Below are positions 55,553 through 64,000 of a stretch of 64,000 bases of DNA, piece by piece. The stretch is from Hyunsoonleella aquatilis (GTDB lineage: Bacteria > Bacteroidota > Bacteroidia > Flavobacteriales > Flavobacteriaceae): contig NZ_JACNMF010000001.1 in NCBI RefSeq assembly GCF_014270105.1, forward strand, positions 62,001-126,000, in the 5' to 3' direction. The notes under the pieces are model-generated. The model worked only from the letters and a program-made list of their open reading frames with translations, had not been told where the DNA came from and made no database searches. Both the position numbers and the translations under genes were made by a program. Position 1 is the first letter of the stretch; every line of letters starts with the position of its first letter.

Positions 55553-55664
55553 CAATACGTTGGGCGTTACCCACAAGGGGTCGGGCTTTCCGTTCCAATT
55601 CCTCGCTACGCCTTTGGGCTCCGCTGTGGGATTTCCACTGCAATCCCTAACGCAAATCCGCTAA
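55553..55664. repeat. Dispersed-type intergenic repeat element
   Basis: This GC-richer block starts ...CGTTGGGCGTTACCC and ends CAATCCCTAACGCAA, with GTCGGGCTTTCCG and CTCCGCTG-like inner segments. The ends are imperfect inverted repeats (GGGCGTTA versus TAACGC). I remember similar blocks between genes in many Bacteroidota genomes. It has no coding capacity and differs in composition from its surroundings. Confidence 0.55.
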
Positions 55665-55734
55665 GCACATTACCTGTTCAAAGTTTATTTATATGTTGCA
55701 GACCATTACGCCTCAGCGCCTTCGCGAGAAAAAA

Positions 55735-56559
55735 TCAAATCCGAAACGTCATCACAGGTCGCCTAGCATGGTTCACCAAATCCTCACTGATACTCCCATT
55801 AAAAAAATGGGAAATCCCACGTCTGCCATGCGTGCTCATCCCAATCAAATCCGCATTTATAGACTGCGAAAAATTCATCACTCCCTCCTCAATCGTTTTG
55901 TCGTTATAAACATGAATCGTACAAAAATTATGGGTTACGCTGTCTAGAAACCCTTGAATACGGGCTTTGGCGTCCACAGTAGTCACAAATTTATTGGCCG
56001 TTACCACCATTAACAAGTGCATTTCGGCTTCAAATAATTTTGCAAACTCGGAGGCCTTTAAAAACGGCACTTTCGATTCTTCCTTAAAATCAGAGGCAAA
56101 CACAAAATTATCAACCTTAAATTCCGTATGGCGTTTTTTCACCACCAAAACAGGCACATCAGCTGTGCGTACCACCTTTTCAGTATTGGAACCAATCAGC
56201 AGTTCCTTAAATCCACTCGTACCATGCGACCCCATAATCACCAAATCAATATTGTGTTTTTTGCACACCTGGTTGATGGCTTTAAAGGTGTCGTGGAACT
56301 CAACAGTATCGTGTACAGTAAGACCTTCCAAATAATCCCGTGTTTTTAATTCCTCAAACTTTTTATGTGCCAATTTCATAAAGAATACGGCCTCGGGTAA
56401 ATCGTTATAACCTTTGATGGGGTCAATTTCGTGGAGAGGCAAATCCAAAACATTCAAAAGAAAGATTTCGCAATTGTGCTTTCTGGCCAGCTGGGAGGCC
56501 ACTTCAAGGGCTTTTTCGGCCTGTTCGGAAAAATCGGTTGGGACTAGTATTTTTTTCAT
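55735..56559 (-). CDS. Universal stress protein with tandem UspA domains
   Basis: The product is 274 residues, two ~135-residue Usp domains in tandem. The first begins KKILVPTDFSEQAEKALEVASQLARKH and has the ATP-binding loop GSHGTSGFKELLIGS. The second has FVFASDFKEESKVPFLKASEFA and the loop STHGRRGISHFFNGS. Both loops fit the G-2x-G-9x-G(S/T) pattern of nucleotide-binding Usp proteins. Cytoplasmic, and probably protective under stress or starvation. It is divergent from the rimP operon. Confidence 0.95.
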   Translation of the reverse strand: MKKILVPTDFSEQAEKALEVASQLARKHNCEIFLLNVLDLPLHEIDPIKGYNDLPEAVFFMKLAHKKFEELKTRDYLEGLTVHDTVEFHDTFKAINQVCKKHNIDLVIMGSHGTSGFKELLIGSNTEKVVRTADVPVLVVKKRHTEFKVDNFVFASDFKEESKVPFLKASEFAKLFEAEMHLLMVVTANKFVTTVDAKARIQGFLDSVTHNFCTIHVYNDKTIEEGVMNFSQSINADLIGMSTHGRRGISHFFNGSISEDLVNHARRPVMTFRI

Positions 56560-56670
56560 GATGGGGAGGTTTAGCTATTAACTCGATTTTATCATTTCTT
56601 GTAGAAAGAGAAAGTTGTTTGAGTTCTTATAAAATTAGGCATAAATTCTTTAAAAATCAATTTAATATCT

Positions 56671-56678
56671 TATATTTG
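56671..56678 (+). promoter_or_regulatory. -7 promoter box for the rimP-nusA-infB operon
   Basis: TATATTTG is an exact TAnnTTTG, giving a leader of ~55 nt before rimP. No clear -33 TTG was found. Confidence 0.55.
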
Positions 56679-56705
56679 CGCCGTTGAAAAGGCGAAATTA
56701 ATTAT

Positions 56706-56731
56706 GAGGGGACGGAAAGTCCCCTCTTTTT
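56706..56731 (+). promoter_or_regulatory. Terminator-like hairpin in the rimP leader (possible attenuator)
   Basis: GAGGGGAC (56706-56713) and GTCCCCTC (56719-56726) form a perfect 8-bp stem with loop GGAAA, followed directly by TTTTT. It lies between the -7 box and the rimP ATG at 56741, so it would act on the operon's own transcript. Since the operon encodes NusA, which modulates hairpin pausing and termination, feedback attenuation is an inference. Confidence 0.65.
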
Positions 56732-56740
56732 ATACTTAAA

Positions 56741-57202
56741 ATGTTTAAGGAAAGCGTACAGGAGTTGTTGGAAAATGCGTTGGAAGAACGTCCAGATTTG
56801 TTCTTGATTGATTTTGAGGTAAATGAAGCGAACCATATCAAAGTGATTTTGGATGGCGACAATGGTGTTTTGGTGGAAGATTGCATGTTTGTAAGCCGTG
56901 CCATTGAACATAATCTGGATAGAGAGGCGCAGGATTTTTCACTGGAGGTGATGTCGGCTGGGGCCACTTCCCCATTGGTCAATAAAAGACAGTATAAAAG
57001 GCATATCAGCCGAACCTTGAAGGTGAAAACAGCCACCGAGAAACTAGAGGGCGTTTTGGCCGAAGCCACAGAGGATAAGATTCTTATAGAATGGAAGGCC
57101 AGAGAGCCAAAACCCGTTGGAAAGGGCAAGGTGACCGTAAAAAAGCAAGCCAATGTGGCTTACGAGGACATTGTAGAAGCAAAAGTTATGATTAAATTTT
57201 AA
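56741..57202 (+). CDS. rimP: Ribosome maturation factor RimP
   Basis: The product is 153 residues, the usual RimP length. It has an N-terminal alpha/beta domain (LIDFEVNEANHIKVILDGDNGVLVEDCMFVSRAIE, with the conserved DGDNGVxxxDC region) and a C-terminal SH3-like domain (YKRHISRTLKVKT, EDKILIEWKAREP). It assists 30S subunit maturation. It is first in the conserved rimP-nusA-infB order, 13 nt before nusA, and its leader holds a terminator-like hairpin. Confidence 0.96.
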   Translation: MFKESVQELLENALEERPDLFLIDFEVNEANHIKVILDGDNGVLVEDCMFVSRAIEHNLDREAQDFSLEVMSAGATSPLVNKRQYKRHISRTLKVKTATEKLEGVLAEATEDKILIEWKAREPKPVGKGKVTVKKQANVAYEDIVEAKVMIKF

Positions 57203-57215
57203 TTCAAGTAGAGTT

Positions 57216-58448
57216 ATGGAGAATGTTGCGTTAATTGAATCTTTTTCGGAATTCAAAGACGATAAACTAATCGACCGTGTTACGCTGATGGCGATTTTAG
57301 AAGATGTTTTTAGAAGCGCCTTAAAACGAAAGTTTGGGGATGACGACAATTTTGATATCATTGTTAACCCAGACAAAGGAGATTTAGAAATTTGGAGAAA
57401 CCGTATCGTGGTTGCCGATGGTGAGGTGGAAGACGAAAACCAAGAGATATCCTTGAGTGATGCTAGGAAGATTGAACCTGATTTTGAGGTTGGTGAGGAT
57501 GTGTCTGAAGAAGTAAAATTAGTGGATTTGGGAAGACGTGCTATTTTAGCCTTGCGCCAAAACCTAATTTCTAAGATTCATGAGCACGACAACACCATCA
57601 TCTACAAGCAATTTAAAGATTTAGTCGGCGAAATTTATACTGCTGAGGTGCACCATATTCGTCACCGTGCTGTCATTTTATTGGATGATGAAGGCAACGA
57701 AATTGTATTGCCAAAAGACAGACAAATTCCTTCGGATTTCTTTAGAAAAGGCGATAACGTTAGAGGTGTTATTGATACGGTTGAGCTTAAAGGCGCAAAA
57801 CCGACGATTATCATGTCCAGAAGCTCCCCCGTATTTTTGGAGAAGCTTTTTGAACAGGAAATTCCAGAGGTATTTGACGGATTGATTACGATCAAAAAAG
57901 TAGTGAGAATCCCAGGTGAAAAAGCAAAAGTAGCAGTGGACTCCTACGATGATAGAATTGACCCGGTTGGTGCCTGTGTGGGTATGAAAGGTTCAAGGAT
58001 TCATGGGATTGTACGCGAATTAGGCAATGAAAATATTGATGTAATCAACTATACTAACAACTTACAACTGTTCATCACAAGAGCATTGAGTCCAGCACGT
58101 GTCACGTCTATCAAAATTGACGAAGAAAGCAAACGTGCCGAAGTGATTTTAAAGCCAGAGGAAGTCAGTAAGGCTATTGGTAGAGGTGGTCACAATATCC
58201 GTTTGGCAGGTCAATTAACTGGTTACGAAATAGATGTATTTAGAGAAGGTGCTGAAGAAGATGTTGAACTAAGCGAATTCTCTGATGAAATAGAAGAGTG
58301 GATTATCGCCGAATTCAGTAAAGCGGGGTACGATACCGCAAAAAGTGTTTTGGAGCAGGACGTTACAGATTTGGTTAAGCGCACTGATTTAGAAGAAGAA
58401 ACAATAAACGATGTTGTTAGAATTCTTAAGGAAGAATTCGAGGACTAA
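57216..58448 (+). CDS. nusA: Transcription termination/antitermination factor NusA
   Basis: The product is 410 residues, the shorter form without the C-terminal acidic repeats of E. coli NusA. The N-terminal RNA-polymerase-binding domain (1-~130) includes VTLMAILEDVFRSALKRKFG. The S1 domain is at ~135-205 (GEIYTAEVHHIRHRAVILLDDEGNEIVLP). KH1 and KH2 follow, with DPVGACVGMKGSRIHGIVRELGNENIDVI and KAIGRGGHNIRLAGQLTGYEIDVF (GxxG loops). It controls pausing, termination and rRNA antitermination. It is followed 61 nt later by infB. Confidence 0.97.
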   Translation: MENVALIESFSEFKDDKLIDRVTLMAILEDVFRSALKRKFGDDDNFDIIVNPDKGDLEIWRNRIVVADGEVEDENQEISLSDARKIEPDFEVGEDVSEEVKLVDLGRRAILALRQNLISKIHEHDNTIIYKQFKDLVGEIYTAEVHHIRHRAVILLDDEGNEIVLPKDRQIPSDFFRKGDNVRGVIDTVELKGAKPTIIMSRSSPVFLEKLFEQEIPEVFDGLITIKKVVRIPGEKAKVAVDSYDDRIDPVGACVGMKGSRIHGIVRELGNENIDVINYTNNLQLFITRALSPARVTSIKIDEESKRAEVILKPEEVSKAIGRGGHNIRLAGQLTGYEIDVFREGAEEDVELSEFSDEIEEWIIAEFSKAGYDTAKSVLEQDVTDLVKRTDLEEETINDVVRILKEEFED

Positions 58449-58509
58449 TACCAATTACTGTTAGCAAAATAGGTATTAAATAATATATTTGGGATTTTAA
58501 AGGCAATTT

Positions 58510-61176
58510 ATGGCTGAAACAATTAGATTAAATAAAGTTTTACGCGAACTGAACATTTCTTTAGACCGTGCTGTGGAATTTTTGGATTCCAAGGGCATTG
58601 AAATCGAAAAGCGTCCGACTACTAAAATCTCTGAGGACACGTACAACGTGCTTGCAGATGAATTTGAAACGGATGCCAATAAGAAAATAAGGTCTCAGAA
58701 AGTCAGTGAGGCAAAACTAAAGGAAAAGGAAGATTTGCGTATCAAGCGCGAGCAGGAATTGGAAGCAAAACAGAAGGCCCAGGAAGTTGCAGAGCAAGCG
58801 CAACAGGAAGAGGTCATCAAGGCATCCCCGTCCCTTTCTGGCCCTAAAACTGTAGGCAAAATTGATTTAAGCCCAAAAAAGGTTGAAGAGAAGCCAGTTG
58901 TCGAAGAAGTTGTAAAAGCTGAGCCGCCCAAAGTCGAGGCTAAAGCTGTCGTTGAAAAAACGAAGACTTCGGACAAAGTTGAGGTTGATAAGGAGGTTGC
59001 TGTTCCGGACGAAAAGGTAAAAACCCAATATCAAAAATTAACTGGGCCAAAGATTGCCGGCGATAAGATCGATTTATCAAAATTCAATAAGCCTAAAAAG
59101 AAGAAAGAGGAGAAAAAAGAAGGCGGTGCATCAGATTCTGGTGCAAATAAAAAGAAACGCCGTCGTATTAGTAAGGTAGGTCCTGGTCAAGGAGGAAACG
59201 GTCAAAGAGGTGGCAACCGCAACGACCGGGGAAAAGGAAAAGGACGCCGAAATATCGTAAAAGAAGAACCGTCTGAAGAAGATGTAAAAAAACAAGTGCG
59301 CGAAACACTTGAAAAACTTCAAGGTAAATCCTCAAAAGGAAAAGGAGCAAAATACCGCAGGGAAAAAAGAGACCAACACAGGGATCAAACCGAGAAGGAG
59401 CTACAGGCTGAAGCTGAAGAAAGTAAAATCCTCAAAGTAACCGAGTTTGTTACTGCAAGCGAGGTGGCTACGATGATGGACGTTGGCGTTACCGAAATTA
59501 TTTCGGCATGCATGTCCCTTGGAATGATGGTAACCATGAACCAACGCTTGGATGCTGAAACTTTATCGATTGTAGCTGAGGAGTTTGGATATGAAGTTGA
59601 GTTCGTAACTGCTGATATTGAAGAATCTATAGAAGAAGTTGAGGACAAGCCAGAGGATTTAAAACCTCGTGCGCCGATTGTAACAGTAATGGGGCACGTA
59701 GATCATGGTAAAACATCGCTTCTGGATTATATCCGTGAAGAAAATGTAATCGCTGGTGAATCCGGTGGCATTACGCAGCATATTGGTGCCTATGGTGTTC
59801 AGTTGGATAGCGGACAAAAAATAGCATTCTTGGATACACCGGGTCACGAAGCCTTTACGGCGATGCGTGCACGTGGTGCCCAAGTTACTGACATTGCCAT
59901 TATTGTAGCGGCAGCTGATGATGATATTATGCCACAGACCAAAGAAGCCATATCGCATGCGCAAGCTGCTGGTGTACCTATCGTATTTGCGATTAATAAA
60001 ATTGATAAGCCAGATGCCAACCCTGAAAAAATCAAGGAAGGTTTGGCAAACATGAACTTATTGGTAGAAGATTGGGGTGGAAAAATACAGTCCCATGATA
60101 TTTCTGCCAAGTTCGGTACTGGAGTTAAGGAATTATTGGAAAAGGTATTGCTTGAAGCAGAATTGCTGGAATTAAAAGCCAATCCCGATAAGCCAGCAGT
60201 AGGTACAGTAGTAGAAGCGTTTTTGGATAAAGGACGTGGTTACGTATCTACTATTTTGGTACAGGCAGGTACACTTCGCGTAGGCGATTATGTATTGGCA
60301 GGACAGCATAGTGGTAAAGTAAAGGCCATGCACGATGAGCGTGGTAATGATATTGAAGCCGCTGGCCCATCAACACCAGTATCCATTCTAGGTTTGGACG
60401 GTGCACCTCAAGCAGGTGATAAATTTAATGTATTTGAAGATGAGCGTGAGGCCAAGCAAATTGCGTCCAAACGTTCTCAATTGCAACGTGAGCAATCCGT
60501 AAGAACGCAACGCCACATTACTCTTGATGAAATCGGTCGTCGAATTGCATTGGGTGATTTCCAAGAGTTGAATATTATCCTTAAAGGTGACGTGGATGGC
60601 TCTGTCGAGGCATTGACGGATTCTTTCCAGAAATTATCTACAGAAGAAATCCAAGTAAATATTCTTCATAAGGGTGTTGGTGCGATTACAGAAAGTGATG
60701 TGCTCTTAGCTTCTGCTTCGGATGCGATTATAGTAGGATTTAATGTGCGCCCTGTTGGAAACGCAAGGGATATTGCAGACAAGGAGGAAATCGATATTAG
60801 AACCTACTCCATCATTTACGATGCGATTAACGACTTGAAGGATGCTATGGAAGGTATGTTGTCTCCTGAATTGAAAGAGGAGGTAACAGGTACCGCGGAA
60901 ATCAGGGAAATATTTAAAGTGTCCAAAGTTGGAAGCATTGCTGGATGTATGGTCACTAGTGGCAAGATTTTCAGAAACTCTGGAGTGCGCATCATACGTG
61001 ACGGCGTTGTTGTATTTACAGGAGAGCTTGCTTCCTTAAAGCGATTTAAGGACGATGTGAAAGAAGTCTCGAAAGGTTACGACTGCGGTATGCAAGTAAA
61101 GAATTATAACGATATTAAAGAAGGTGACATTATTGAAGCCTTCCATGAAGTTGAGGTAAAAAAGACACTGAAATAG
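58510..61176 (+). CDS. infB: Translation initiation factor IF-2
   Basis: The product is 888 residues. The N-terminal IF2_N-type segment ([26 protein letters not shown]) and a long charged, low-complexity Lys/Glu/Gly linker (~60-300) precede a second helical IF2_N region ([20 protein letters not shown]). The GTPase domain has G1 GHVDHGKT at ~395-402, G3 DTPGHEAF and G4 NKIDKPD. Domains II, III and IV (C2, binding fMet-tRNA) follow to the end ([25 protein letters not shown]). It brings initiator tRNA to the 30S P site. It is the last gene of the operon, with a strong terminator 26 nt later. Confidence 0.98.
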   Translation: MAETIRLNKVLRELNISLDRAVEFLDSKGIEIEKRPTTKISEDTYNVLADEFETDANKKIRSQKVSEAKLKEKEDLRIKREQELEAKQKAQEVAEQAQQEEVIKASPSLSGPKTVGKIDLSPKKVEEKPVVEEVVKAEPPKVEAKAVVEKTKTSDKVEVDKEVAVPDEKVKTQYQKLTGPKIAGDKIDLSKFNKPKKKKEEKKEGGASDSGANKKKRRRISKVGPGQGGNGQRGGNRNDRGKGKGRRNIVKEEPSEEDVKKQVRETLEKLQGKSSKGKGAKYRREKRDQHRDQTEKELQAEAEESKILKVTEFVTASEVATMMDVGVTEIISACMSLGMMVTMNQRLDAETLSIVAEEFGYEVEFVTADIEESIEEVEDKPEDLKPRAPIVTVMGHVDHGKTSLLDYIREENVIAGESGGITQHIGAYGVQLDSGQKIAFLDTPGHEAFTAMRARGAQVTDIAIIVAAADDDIMPQTKEAISHAQAAGVPIVFAINKIDKPDANPEKIKEGLANMNLLVEDWGGKIQSHDISAKFGTGVKELLEKVLLEAELLELKANPDKPAVGTVVEAFLDKGRGYVSTILVQAGTLRVGDYVLAGQHSGKVKAMHDERGNDIEAAGPSTPVSILGLDGAPQAGDKFNVFEDEREAKQIASKRSQLQREQSVRTQRHITLDEIGRRIALGDFQELNIILKGDVDGSVEALTDSFQKLSTEEIQVNILHKGVGAITESDVLLASASDAIIVGFNVRPVGNARDIADKEEIDIRTYSIIYDAINDLKDAMEGMLSPELKEEVTGTAEIREIFKVSKVGSIAGCMVTSGKIFRNSGVRIIRDGVVVFTGELASLKRFKDDVKEVSKGYDCGMQVKNYNDIKEGDIIEAFHEVEVKKTLK

Positions 61177-61202
61177 CAATTCAGTACAAAACCTAATAAA
61201 TT

Positions 61203-61237
61203 AAAAAAGCATCTATTTCTTGAATAGATGCTTTTTT
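61203..61237 (+). terminator. Intrinsic terminator of the infB operon
   Basis: AAAAAAGCATCTATT (61203-61217) and AATAGATGCTTTTTT (61223-61237) form a 15-bp perfect inverted repeat with loop TCTTG. The A/T flanks make it usable in both directions. Confidence 0.93.
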
Positions 61238-61442
61238 GTTGCCTTCATATTGATAGTAACTTATAGGATTAGTCATAAAGATCAACTACTAAGAAATAAG
61301 AAGAAATTCAGAAATAATGCTTTACGCGATATTAAAAGTTTGAAGATTCAACAGAATAATGTTAAAAACACTACTGAAAGAGAGTAATAGCCGAGAAATG
61401 AATGAACTTTTTGTACTTTTAATATGGTAAAGTCATATAACT

Positions 61443-62165
61443 ATGATTCGATTATTTTTCATGCTTGGTGTAGTATACTTTTTAAGTATTACCAATATTT
61501 ATTCACAGGATAGTTATGTTACACTACTTGATTCTATTACGGGCATTGAAACTTCTGGATTATATAATGGTCCAAGATATTATGAGCTTTACAAGAATAC
61601 CAATACGAATACTATATATTTTAAATCAACAGATTTTGTTGAAGGTTCAGTTATATATGATAATCAACCTTACTTCAATACAAAATTAAAGTTTAACCTA
61701 AATGAAGACCTATTGATATGTAAGCCAGAGGGAGATAAAAGTTTTTTTAGCTTTATACTAATTCCAGAAAAAATCAAAGAGTTTACTCTAAAGAATCATA
61801 AATTCGTTAGACTTAAAAATAATGAAATACTAGAGCCTTTTTATGCAAATGGTTTTTTTGAAGCTGCTTATTCTGGAGAAAAGTTGACTCTTTATACCAA
61901 ACATCAAAAGTCCATAAAGACGATGCTGAATAAGAAAAATGTGTCTTATAAATTTTTATTCAATAACACCTATTTTCTGCATTTTAAAAATCAATATTAT
62001 AAAATAAAATCGGCTAAATCTATTAGAAAGGTTTTACCTGAAATAAATAGAGAAATCAAAGATTTTTTTAAAGCATATAAAAAGCTAAATGCAGAAGATA
62101 CTGATTTGTTTATGGTTAAACTGATAAACTATTTAGATAAAAATTTAGTCAACGCTAAGACATAA
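61443..62165 (+). CDS. Secreted protein of unknown function next to a TonB receptor
   Basis: The product is 240 residues with a signal peptide (1-~21, cleavage near NIYS/Q). It is rich in Lys, Asn, Tyr and Phe, with alternating strands (YYELYKNTNTNTIYFKST, KFNLNEDLLICKPEGDKSFFSFILIP) and a helical C-terminal third (EINREIKDFFKAYKKLNAEDTDLFMVKLINYLDKNL). I do not recognise the domain. It is 75 nt upstream of the STN-type TonB-dependent receptor and in the same direction, so it is likely a co-transcribed partner. The role is unknown. Confidence 0.7.
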   Translation: MIRLFFMLGVVYFLSITNIYSQDSYVTLLDSITGIETSGLYNGPRYYELYKNTNTNTIYFKSTDFVEGSVIYDNQPYFNTKLKFNLNEDLLICKPEGDKSFFSFILIPEKIKEFTLKNHKFVRLKNNEILEPFYANGFFEAAYSGEKLTLYTKHQKSIKTMLNKKNVSYKFLFNNTYFLHFKNQYYKIKSAKSIRKVLPEINREIKDFFKAYKKLNAEDTDLFMVKLINYLDKNLVNAKT

Positions 62166-62240
62166 AGGGAACTTATTAGTGTTGATGTCGCTTTTTAAAA
62201 GTGAGGTAACACTTAGGGCATTTTAAATGAAATATTAAAA

Positions 62241-64000
62241 ATGAAGAAATTAATTTTAAGTTGTTTGTTCTTTTTTAGTTTTCAATGTATGTTTTGCCAA
62301 ACAAATCAATCTATTTCTATAGAATTTAAGGGATTGACACAAAAGCAGGCTCTGCTTAAATTAGAAAGTATAATTGACTTCACCTTTTATTTTCAAGACG
62401 ATTGGTTTGATGATTCAAAAATTGTAAGTGGCACTTATAGCGACACATCTCTTGAAACAGTTTTAAATGACATTTTTAAAAACACAACAATAAACTATTT
62501 TATTTTTGAGGATAAAATTGTATTAACCAATAATAGTGTGGTTTATGATACCCTTCCCGAAAATTATTTTAACGAAGACACTCTTTCTGTTTTTAAGCCC
62601 GATAAAAAGCCTATTTTTTATAATGATTACACAATTAAGGATGCCAACAAGAACTCTAGTACTTTAATTATTGGCAAACAAAATAAAAACTCAAGCCAAA
62701 CTACTTTTCGCCTCTTAGGGGTTATAAAAGATGAAAACTCTAATACCCCTATTGAGAATATGGTTATTTCTATTAGAGGTAGTAATAGCAATACAACCAC
62801 CAATAACAAAGGATTTTTTACTCTTGAAGTGCCTGCAGGTTTAGTTATTTTAGAAACAAAGTTATTTGGTTACGAAGACATTCAGAAAGAGGTTTTAGTT
62901 TATGGCAATGGATCAATAAATCTAAGTGCTTCAGAAAGTGCGCAACAGCTTGAAGAAGTAAATATTGAAGCTAATGCCAATCAAAACGTAAAAGACGTAG
63001 TTGTAGGCCTAACAAAAATTAATACAGAAGGAATTAAAAATATACCTGTTGTACTTGGAGAAAGAAATATTTTAAAAGTTGCAACGACTTTGCCAGGGAT
63101 TAAAACTGTAGGAGAAGGTGCAAGTGGATACAATGTTAGAGGTGGAAGAGCCGATCAGAATTTAATATTACTTGATGATGCGGTGCTCTATACACCTTCA
63201 CATTTTTTAGGGTTTTTCTCTGCACTTAATCCTTTTACAACTGGTAGTGCAGATATTTATAAAGGAAGTATTCCCGTAGAATTTGGAGGGAGAATTTCCT
63301 CTGTATTTGATATAAAAACCAAAGATGGAAATCAAGAAAAGTTAACCGGTGAAGGTTCTATAGGCCCAATAACGGCAAATCTTAGTATAGAAACACCAGT
63401 TGTAAAAAATAAATCATCCTTAGTTTTGGGTGTTAGGTCTACTTATTCGCAGTGGATTTTAAAATCTCTTGATGAAGAATCATTAAAAAATAGTCAAGCT
63501 TCTTTTTATGATGGAGTTTTAAAATATAACCATAAAATAAATGAAAAGAATAACATTCAATCTACACTGTACTATAGTAATGATGTATTCAGTATTACTT
63601 CAGATTCAATATTTAGTTACAATAATTTATTAGCATCAGTTAAATGGAATCATAGTTTTAATGCAAAGAATAAAGCTGAATTAATTGCAGTAAATAGCCA
63701 ATATAAATACGGCATTGAATTTGAAGGAAACGCTAACTCCAATTTTGATTTCGATTATACTATAAATGAGGCGCAAATCAAACTAAAAATGAGATACTTG
63801 CATAGTAAAAAACATAAATTTGACTATGGAATTAGCAGTAAACTATACAGAATAGACCCTGGAAATATAAGTCCACTAGGGAGTAATTCTATCGTTGAAA
63901 CCAGAAGTATAAATCAAGAAAAGGGCCTAGAATCTGCAATATACATATCAGATTTATTTGAAGTAAATGACAAATTGCTTCTAGATTTCGGCTTGAGATA
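62241..64000 (+). CDS. TonB-dependent receptor with STN and carboxypeptidase-like domains (5' part)
   Basis: It is open from the ATG at 62241 to the window edge (586 codons, no stop). A signal peptide (MKKLILSCLFFFSFQCMFC/Q) is followed by an STN/secretin-N-like domain (~25-90, ISIEFKGLTQKQALLKLE, VLNDIFKNTTINYFIFEDKIVL). A carboxypeptidase-D regulatory-like domain lies at ~153-235 (FRLLGVIKDENSNTPIENMVISIRGS). The plug is at ~255-370 (IPVVLGERNILKVATTLPGIKTVGEGASGYNVRGGRADQNLILLDDAVLY), then the first barrel strands. It imports an unknown ligand across the outer membrane with TonB energy. Unlike SusC-type receptors it carries an STN domain, which in other systems contacts an anti-sigma factor, but none is visible here. 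Confidence 0.93.
   Translation, partial: MKKLILSCLFFFSFQCMFCQTNQSISIEFKGLTQKQALLKLESIIDFTFYFQDDWFDDSKIVSGTYSDTSLETVLNDIFKNTTINYFIFEDKIVLTNNSVVYDTLPENYFNEDTLSVFKPDKKPIFYNDYTIKDANKNSSTLIIGKQNKNSSQTTFRLLGVIKDENSNTPIENMVISIRGSNSNTTTNNKGFFTLEVPAGLVILETKLFGYEDIQKEVLVYGNGSINLSASESAQQLEEVNIEANANQNVKDVVVGLTKINTEGIKNIPVVLGERNILKVATTLPGIKTVGEGASGYNVRGGRADQNLILLDDAVLYTPSHFLGFFSALNPFTTGSADIYKGSIPVEFGGRISSVFDIKTKDGNQEKLTGEGSIGPITANLSIETPVVKNKSSLVLGVRSTYSQWILKSLDEESLKNSQASFYDGVLKYNHKINEKNNIQSTLYYSNDVFSITSDSIFSYNNLLASVKWNHSFNAKNKAELIAVNSQYKYGIEFEGNANSNFDFDYTINEAQIKLKMRYLHSKKHKFDYGISSKLYRIDPGNISPLGSNSIVETRSINQEKGLESAIYISDLFEVNDKLLLDFGLR

Noticed and set aside
55408-55664. Integration site at the tRNA-Gln gene
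   Set aside because: No duplicated tRNA 3' end and no integrase gene are found downstream; normal genes follow.
55693-55947. 84-codon plus-strand frame overlapping the UspA gene end
   Set aside because: It is antisense to the second Usp domain and has an arginine/histidine-rich composition typical of shadow frames.
56704-56739. An 11-codon reading frame (MRGRKVPSFYT) exactly over the rimP leader hairpin
   Set aside because: It could be a leader peptide, but it has no amino-acid bias matching a biosynthetic signal and the hairpin alone explains the sequence.
59131-59648. Antisense frames within infB
   Set aside because: They mirror the charged low-complexity linker and G-domain codons of IF-2 and have no independent support.

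Overview
The window looks like the chromosome of a marine-type member of the Flavobacteriaceae (Bacteroidota). The DNA is AT-rich and genes generally lack Shine-Dalgarno sequences. Several genes have the Bacteroidota -7 box TAnnTTTG. Many products are secreted with type IX (Por/gliding) C-terminal sorting domains. A hybrid one-protein two-component regulator, a DUF3179 protein, a DUF2723 protein and an STN-type TonB receptor fit the same picture. Most of the window is ordinary chromosomal housekeeping mixed with surface and secreted proteins. I see no prophage, CRISPR array or intact insertion sequence.

Layout. 1-1698: two metal ABC permeases, each with a C-terminal DtxR-like winged-helix domain. 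1847-9402: a very long MORN/TPR secreted protein, two paralogous DUF3857/transglutaminase-fold proteins and yraN, apparently one operon. 9554-16361: a secreted serine hydrolase, a TlpA-like thioredoxin-fold protein and mfd. 16525-24328: two giant paralogous secreted proteins with 15 and 8 copies of a 27-residue two-cysteine repeat, with pbpC between them. 24465-26669: a YciI-like lipoprotein, a CYTH phosphatase and dinB. 26769-27007: a frameshifted IS982-family transposase remnant. 27044-30192: an outer-membrane barrel with a DUF3179 lipoprotein, then the tRNA t6A enzyme Sua5.

30298-35460 is the most system-like part. A LuxR/NarL response regulator, a TPR histidine kinase and an unknown secreted protein form one operon. 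Three small lipoprotein genes are divergent from it. A 12+12 bp perfect dyad in the shared promoter has the 7-2-7 layout expected of a NarL-type site. I infer an envelope-sensing circuit that controls its own locus.

35569-40367: ygiQ and polA, convergent. 40461-48561: a YadA-head-like repeat protein, a T9SS protein with near-identical 366-bp repeats, and an orphan hybrid two-component regulator. 48611-49051: a sugar permease reduced by an internal deletion to its two ends. 49210-55113: a membrane metallophosphoesterase, a thioredoxin-like protein without its cysteines, a polysaccharide deacetylase carrying an in-frame low-complexity insert, and a DUF2723 glycosyltransferase-type protein. 55408-55480: tRNA-Gln, followed by a dispersed-type repeat and a UspA protein. 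56741-61176: the rimP-nusA-infB translation/transcription operon with a terminator-like hairpin in its leader. 61443-64000: an unknown secreted protein and the first 586 codons of an STN/carboxypeptidase-like TonB-dependent receptor that runs off the end.
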